Shown here one piece after another: positions 58,901-64,000 of a DNA stretch of 64,000 nucleotides. Made by a program: the position numbers and the translations under genes. Positions within the stretch are counted from its first letter, which is position 1. Each line of letters opens with the position of its first letter. The stretch is taken from NCBI GenBank assembly GCA_015501075.1, contig JADNYJ010000181.1, positions 1-64,000 on the forward strand, in the 5' to 3' direction. Origin of the DNA: Gymnopilus junonius (Eukaryota; Basidiomycota; Agaricomycetes; Agaricales; Galerinaceae). The notes under the pieces are model-generated. The model had not been told where the DNA came from. It did not search any database and worked only from the letters and a program-made list of their open reading frames with translations.

Positions 58901-59058
58901 GAAACAATTTATATGTGCCAGCCAGAAGCTTTTAATGATGGAACTGGACAAGCATGTCATCTAGTATGAGGTCTGTATGGACTCAAACAGTCTGAAAATA
59001 CTTGGAACAAAGAATTTTTGTCCACAATAATATCTTCGGGGTTTACATGGACTAAACT
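55902..59058 (+). pseudogene. Ty1/copia retrotransposon gag-pol, decayed and cut in RT
   Basis: One gag-pol frame starting at 55902 (MLEEYTSGSYQIKMLKFSNW). Gag (UBN2-type) ends with a CCHC knuckle CYNCHKKGHLSKDC near 56620. A protease follows with DSCTISHI, where the family has DSG. GAG-pre-integrase zinc finger HKCFGHI...CEACIQAKQ. The integrase core has YNVWGP (first Asp now Asn), MWFDNRKE (second Asp kept) and SQNGIAKRFN (Glu now Lys), so it is dead. RT starts near 58540 (MGTWVLEELPEDRQPIGNKW, then KYKARLIAQGFSQKPG, QFDIKGAYFHGKL, GLYGLKQS). It is cut after GFTWTK at about 59058, before the YxDD box. Stops: TGA at 55995, 56716, 57399, 58276, 58688 and 58967 and a TAG at 57861. Only one CpG is present in 56101-56700. 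Confidence 0.9.
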
Positions 59059-59520
59059 ATTTGGAAACCCCCCTTTCTAAGAAAAACCCTGGGTTCTACT
59101 ATCTATTACAGAAACCCTAGATAATCTTTGTTTGTTCTCTGATTTGTGCTGAATTCAGCAGCGCCATGCTGCAATGAGGTAATAAGGATCACACAATGCA
59201 TGTGGCATGGTCCTGACACTGCACGTCATGTTCTCCCTCCTCCATGTCATTGTCATCATCCTTCCCTTGCTCAAGCAACCATACCTGCTATCTTCTCATT
59301 TGATACTGCTTGTAGATATACATCCATGGTAAGCTCTCCCCTCCTTCTGTGAAGGACAGTCTCTAATTGTTTCTTGCAGTACTTATTTTTGTAGCTCACA
59401 ATTTGATTCCGCTTTTTCAATGTTTTTCCTTCAATTTTTGAGAGTGGATATGTTTGTATGGTGTTAGGTCCCGGAATGTGTACTACAGTGGCCATTTTCA
59501 CCCTCCCTCATTCTTGAAGG
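59059..59520 (+). mobile_element. Probable left end and leader of the Mutator-like element
   Basis: Copia similarity stops at about 59058 and a new composition begins (GGAAACCCCCCTTTC near 59063), which would be the terminal repeat of the inserted MULE. The other end lies outside the window, so the repeat and its 8-11 bp target duplication cannot be checked. Confidence 0.4.
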
Positions 59521-59942
59521 GTGCCCACCAAGACGTGCACAATTCCTATGGAGAGGCCTCGCTTTCAAGACTATGCCTCACCTCCTCCTCACCTCACCTT
59601 TTCCACCAATCATTTTGGCAGTCTTACAATTGCAAGTGCCACTGAACTTTCCTATCCAACCATTGCCCTGATCGGCTCTGTGGTTTCAGCAACATTCTCT
59701 GATGAAATCCCTGGTTCTGGTTCAGCAACTGTGATCACCCCGAATGAAGTTATTCCAACTTACAGTGACCTTACAAACATCACGGCGAGCATAGAGGACG
59801 CATTTTTGAATGGAATGAGGTCTGTAATTGTGAAGTTTAGGTATATAGGGTTGAAAATATGTGTAAATATCACTTTTCAAAGGTATGCCTGTTATGCAAT
59901 GTTACATTTTGCTTGACAGACTAATGAATAACCACATGATAG

Positions 59943-60665
59943 TTGGAACTTATATGGAATTGCTCCAACTTCCTACCTGCCATTGAGGCCTACCAGCACC
60001 TCCTTACTCACCTACAATCTCTGACATTCAACCTAGGTCCTGCTCTTAAGACCCTTGAAGACTTGTTAATCACTTCAAAAATTCAAGGATTCTTTGTGTC
60101 AGACTTCGAGTTGTACAAGTTGAAATGTCTCTTGGGTGAATCCTGGTTGGAGGAAGATGTCTTCAATGCACTTCTGGAGTTCTCCTATTTTTATAAAGCT
60201 TATCATACACTCACCACCTCACCAAAGCCCCCACTTCCAGATGTGCTACTCCTACCAACTTCATTTTTAGCTGATGCAGTTGTGGCCTATGGAAGTACCC
60301 CAGCAGTCTACACACCAGAAATTGTAGCTGTCTGCCAGCGGATCATGTCTAGGTCAGCACATCTGGTGGCAATGAACCTCATCAATGGTGACCACTTCAT
60401 GGCATTCATCTATCGGTTTGGATCTGCAACAATTGAGTATGGTGACTCCATGCACAATTGCCCACCATCTTATCTTCTCCCAATTCTTAAATGGATATTC
60501 GAGGACATGGCTCAGCCACCAATCAAAGAAATCAGGGCTGGTATTATTGCATGGCAGGGTGTTGGCAATGGCGAGGGAAGTTGTGGAATTGCAGCTTACA
60601 ATTTCATAGAATTAGCAGCCCAAACACAGAAGGGACTTAAGCTGTGGATAGGTTCATTTTCATGA
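59943..60665 (+). other. Domain: Ulp1/C48-type cysteine protease
   Basis: The triad is visible in order: His in NGDHFMAFIY (about 60392), Asp in IEYGDSM (about 60441) and Cys in GEGSCGIAAYNFIELAA (about 60580), with the oxyanion Gln in AWQGVGNG ten residues before. The N-terminal part (KLKCLLGESWLEEDVFNALL) matches the W-L-x-D-x-x-I-N element of Ulp1. The domain frame is free of stops. Substrate could be SUMO, another ubiquitin-like protein or the polyprotein itself. Confidence 0.75.
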
Positions 60666-61166
60666 ACCTTTCATGATGCTGCCCTCGAAGACCTTCTGTG
60701 AATGCATCATCTTGCTCATGAAGTTGGCAGGACCTTTTCAAATTGGACAGTTTGCCATTTACCTCAAATGCTGAGCATCGAGAATGCAATGGCAAAAGGC
60801 TATAATGATTTCAATATGTATGCACCCTTGGTTAGTCATTTCCAGCCTTTTTCATAAATGATACATCCAACCCCATGCTTCTTATAGGAAACACATCCAA
60901 TAGTTCAATTCATGGCCAATACTAGTCTATCGAGAGAGATCATCCAACCCATCCAAAGCATGATACTTCCTTTAGTGTCAAGCCTCAACCCAATTCAAGC
61001 ACCTCATAATCCATTCCAACTTCTTCCACCCTTTGAACTTTCCACAAAGTCTATCTCTGCACCTTTACCAAGTAGAGATAAGATGTTCTCTTCCATCATT
61101 GACATATCACTGACTCGAAAACCTGGAAAACAGTGACACAAAAGTCTTGATACCATCGACTTCGAG

Positions 61167-61544
61167 TTGATATCTCCAAGGCCTCCCTTGATGAAGAAGA
61201 ATGCATTGTCGAAGCCCAAAGTGAAGCTCGAACTTGAGAGCGATAGTGAGGTTGAGTTCATTGAATCAATCTCTTTCAGAAAGGAGTCAAAGCTGAGTAA
61301 CACTATCAAGCAAGAAAGTGTTATTGACCTTTCTGCCACCCCACCGAAACCTTGCCCAACATCATTGGATGTCATCAGTCTTTCTGTAACCCCACCAAGA
61401 CCTTGCCCAACTTCATCATTGGATGTCATTGATCTTTGCCTGACACTGGATTGGAAGCCTGTGGCCATCGACATCAAACCAGACAAGGTTAAAGTGAAAG
61501 TAGAACCTATTAACCTTGTTACACCTGAAAAGCCCAGTCGATGA
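61167..61544 (+). other. Linker with repeated SIM-like motifs and psi-K-x-E sites
   Basis: Motifs in order: VKLE, acidic EVEFIES, IKQE directly followed by VIDLS, then VISLS, VIDLC, IKPD and VKVE-PINLV. VIDLS, VISLS and VIDLC head three tandem units (each with a TPP-x-PCPTS-like spacer in the first two), spanning about 61319-61442. Hydrophobic cores of V/I-I-D-L type are the classic SUMO-interacting form, and psi-K-x-E/D is the SUMO acceptor consensus. Confidence 0.65.
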
Positions 61545-62912
61545 ACTGTTGAGCCAGCACCTGGCATCATCAAGATCAACTCCATTTTCAACTCCCTTGA
61601 GGATGCTCAGGCTGCAATCTATGCACAGGAGGAGAGGCTTGGTCACATTTGGAGGAGGGCACAGAGCAAATCTGATGACAATGGGGTAATCAAGAAGATG
61701 ACATTCCGGTGCAACCATTATGATGATCATAAACCTGTCCACTCTATCAAAATAGACCCCTCTGACCATCGTGAAGGCAAATCCATCCGAACTGGGTGCA
61801 AAGCCCATGTCAATGTCAATCGGATAAGTGCTTCAAATATGTGGCACATTACCCTCATCAACTGGGATCATAATCATTCACCTGCAATCCCAGATGGTGC
61901 ACCAATTCACTGTCATCCTACAATTGAGCAGAGACAGATTGTCTCTGGCCTTGCGACCAGTGCTTCTCACAACTTCAGCCATGGACAGCTTGACGCTATC
62001 TTGAAAGTGCAAACAGGAACATCACTGGAACCATGTCAAATTGGTAACATCATGAATAAAGCTCATCTGGAGAGCTGAAGAGAGGTGGCCAAACTCAGTG
62101 GTGATGTACATGCCATTATTGCAAGTCTGCAAGAAAAGTCTTCACAAGAACATGGTTGGAAATATCACATCAAATTGGATAAGAATGCCATGGCAACTGG
62201 GATCTGGTGGCAGTCTCCTCTACAAGCTGAGCTTAACTGATGTTATAGCAATGTTCTCATCAATGACAACACTTACAACACTAACTCAGCTCAATATCCC
62301 CTTGATATTAGTGTCAGCATTGATAGCCATGGCTCTTCATGCAATCTCTGGTATTGTTTCCATGCAATCAAGGACCAGGAGCACCATAACTGGGTCTTAA
62401 AATGCCATCTTGAGAGTGCTGGTGTTCCACCTGAAGTTTTCATGTCAGATTGAAGCTGAGCACTGATAGCATCTGTTGCTGAGGTTCTTCCAACCTCTGA
62501 ACATTTCTTTTGCATTCAGCACCTGGACGGCAATGTGGACCAGAATCTCCATCATGCAATACCTTCAGATGATTGGCAATCCTTCAAGAATACCTTCTGG
62601 GATGCCTATCATGCAGTATCACCTGAAGAATTTGATAGTAAGTGGAAAGAACTTACTGCTCACTTTCCCACTGACCAGAAATACCTGGACAAAGAGCTTT
62701 ATCCTTGTCGACGCCAGTGGGCATGGGCTTTTACTAGCCATAAGTTCACTTGTGGAGTCCAGACAAATGGTAGAGTTGAGGTCAAGAATAGGGTCACAAA
62801 AGCTTTTGGTGGTCCCAAGAAGTCTCTCAAGCAGCTCTTTGATGCTTTGAATGAGCGCACAGATGGTCAGGATGTTAAGGAGTTGATATGGGTCAGAGAT
62901 GTGAGTACCTGA
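61545..62912 (+). other. Domain: FAR1-like zinc region plus MULE transposase core
   Basis: After a TGA at 61542-61544 the frame reads FNSLEDAQAAIYAQEERLGH, FRCNHYDDHKPVHS, TGCKAHVNVNRI and WDHNHSP: a FAR1/WRKY-GCM-like C-C-H-H set. The transposase core has INDNTYNTN (first Asp), KDQEHHNWVL, VFMSD followed by two TGA codons where SDRSRAL is expected (second Asp), and FFCIQHLDGNVDQNL. A later part (CRRQWAWAFTSHKFTCGVQT, NGRVEVKNRV) matches the C-terminal MULE/FHY3-like region. Confidence 0.75.
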
Positions 62913-63449
62913 TATGGCTGCTTCTTTTCAACCTTCACGTGGCTGAGATTAATTAATAGTCTTCATGACATCAACACCCATTGAGCATTGAGACCATTTT
63001 CCCTGGTCCTCTGGGTCTTCTACACAAGTATGGGGGACCCTATGCAGTCAATGTCAGCCATGAACAGATGAAAATGAGCCTGTCTTATGATGTTGAGGTT
63101 CTTCAACATCCAGAAGGCATTCAAGATTGGGTAAGGTTCAATTTATCTGTCCATTCAATGCTTCTTTGATCCCTGGTTTGCAACAGAATGACTATGCAGT
63201 GAAAAACAGCCATGAATATGGCTATTCTTGGGAATGAAGAGAAGAAATGGTGAGCTCTATGTCCTGATGATTTTGTCGAGCTTTTCTAAAATATATGTAG
63301 CACATGATACACAACTTCGAGAATGACAAGTCGCACATTTTGACTGTGTTTTTACTTCACCTAGTTCATGGACAAGGACTTACAATCCAACATCTTGTCC
63401 ATGTAACACATAAAGGAACAGGCACACTTCACATTGTGGCTCTGCTTTG

Positions 63450-63525
63450 AGACGGCAATTATATCTGTGACTGTTGTATGGGAATGAATGTCGGTTTACC
63501 TTGTTGTCACTATTTTGCAGTCTTG
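63450..63525 (+). other. Domain: SWIM zinc finger
   Basis: GNYICDCCMGMNVGLPCCHY gives the C-x-C-x(n)-C-x-H pattern found after MULE transposase cores. Confidence 0.6.
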
Positions 63526-64000
63526 AGCAGCATGCAAATGCTCAAGTTCAACCTCGGTGTTGTTTGACCTAGGTAAGCTTGACATATACTTATAAAGAAA
63601 AGAAATAACATGATATTAGATGGTACCAAGACAAAAACCTTGATCTACGAACTGTCTCAGCAGTGGAGGCATGAGAAGCAGAATTCCGATGGCCTGAAGT
63701 TGACCTCCCAGCTGTGCAACGGACACCCCTCATCACATCAAACCCATTAGAGGACAAGCCAGGACCACCAATGGAATTCCCAGACCCTGCAGCTGCACGA
63801 CCTTCCACACAGACTGTTCTGGCATGGATGGTCTTCCATGAGGCAATGGCTGCACTTGCACCCTTGATGAATGGTGTCCAGACCCAGGAACAGCTGAGAG
63901 AGTTGCTTGATGAGCTACAAGAGCTTCAGTAAGTCAAAGGCAACACTGAAATAAATATTCAAGTTGAACTTACAGGTTGCTGAATGTAGGAAAGCATGTC

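Larger units (their letters stand above)
59521..63931 (+). pseudogene. Mutator-like element polyprotein with Ulp1/C48 protease, SUMO-motif linker, FAR1-like, MULE transposase and SWIM domains
   Basis: An ordered series of frames that read as one spliced polyprotein of about 1300 residues, interrupted by stops. From 59521: MPTKTCTIPMERPRFQDYAS and a short N-terminal region; an intron ending at 59942; the C48 domain (59943-60665); a linker (60666-61544); a FAR1-like zinc region and the transposase (61545-62912); introns at about 62900-62960 and 63130-63186; the SWIM finger near 63470; and a C-terminal coiled part (MAALAPLMNGVQTQEQLREL). It is cut by the window edge. Most stops are TGA, where neighbours imply Arg (CGA), and the joins show no frame loss in most places, so decay is by CpG deamination and recent enough to read the whole protein. 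Plant MULEs of the Kaonashi type also carry ULP1-like proteases; whether this fungal form shares descent is open. Confidence 0.75.

Noticed and set aside
1..64000. tRNA or rRNA genes
   Set aside because: No cloverleaf with A/B boxes or conserved rRNA blocks was noticed; a tRNAscan-SE and Infernal run would settle this.

Overview
This window is nuclear DNA from a filamentous basidiomycete, most likely an agaricomycete (mushroom-forming) fungus. The grounds are: genes split by many 45-60 bp GT-AG introns; closely packed genes on both strands; a myosin V, a formin, a linker histone and a KilA-N regulator with basidiomycete-like sequence; and a TE load (KDZ transposase, TET/JBP dioxygenase, DUF6589-type proteins) typical of this class. 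I cannot name the species. Layout. (1) 1-6.1 kb is repeat-derived: a multicopy hypothetical gene, then a half RecQ-type helicase and a half DUF6589-type gene fused tail to tail between inverted repeats, then a PIF/Harbinger-type MITE with a perfect TTA target duplication. (2) 6.6-32.4 kb is a gene-dense, CpG-containing core: a GDS1-winged-helix/KilA-N regulator (-), linker histone H1 (-), a divergent AMP-binding (ANL) protein (-), TEL2 (+), ESCRT-III Vps2/CHMP2 (-), an AN1 zinc-finger CUZ1/ZFAND1 homologue (+), a small unknown gene (-), class V myosin (-), a formin with GBD/FH3-FH1-FH2-DAD (+), and a secreted PEBP-like protein (+). Several pairs are head to head with short shared promoters (ANL/TEL2, Vps2/ZFAND1, myosin V/formin). 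(3) 32.4-64 kb is a transposon graveyard: copia LTRs, a cysteine-motif TE protein, a TET/JBP dioxygenase gene, a KDZ transposase split into at least three pieces by later insertions (a CpG-rich ~3 kb segment and a LINE with a 13 bp target duplication; a solo copia LTR with a TAAAT duplication lies in the same tract), further TE-linked open frames, the C-terminal end of a multi-spanning membrane protein, a copia retrotransposon, and a Mutator-like element at the right edge that extends out of the window. Three points stand out. First, the Mutator-like element encodes a Ulp1/C48-type (SUMO-protease fold) domain, then a linker with repeated SUMO-interaction-like motifs and several psi-K-x-E/D sites, a FAR1-like zinc region, an MULE transposase and a SWIM finger: apparently a mobile element with a built-in SUMO module. 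Second, the older repeats are strongly CpG-depleted and most of their stops are TGA where the family reads Arg (CGA), so 5mC deamination has shaped this compartment, in which a TET/JBP-type 5mC oxygenase gene also sits. Third, many conserved core genes carry isolated one-base frameshifts, often next to homopolymers, so assembly indels should be excluded before any of them is called a pseudogene.
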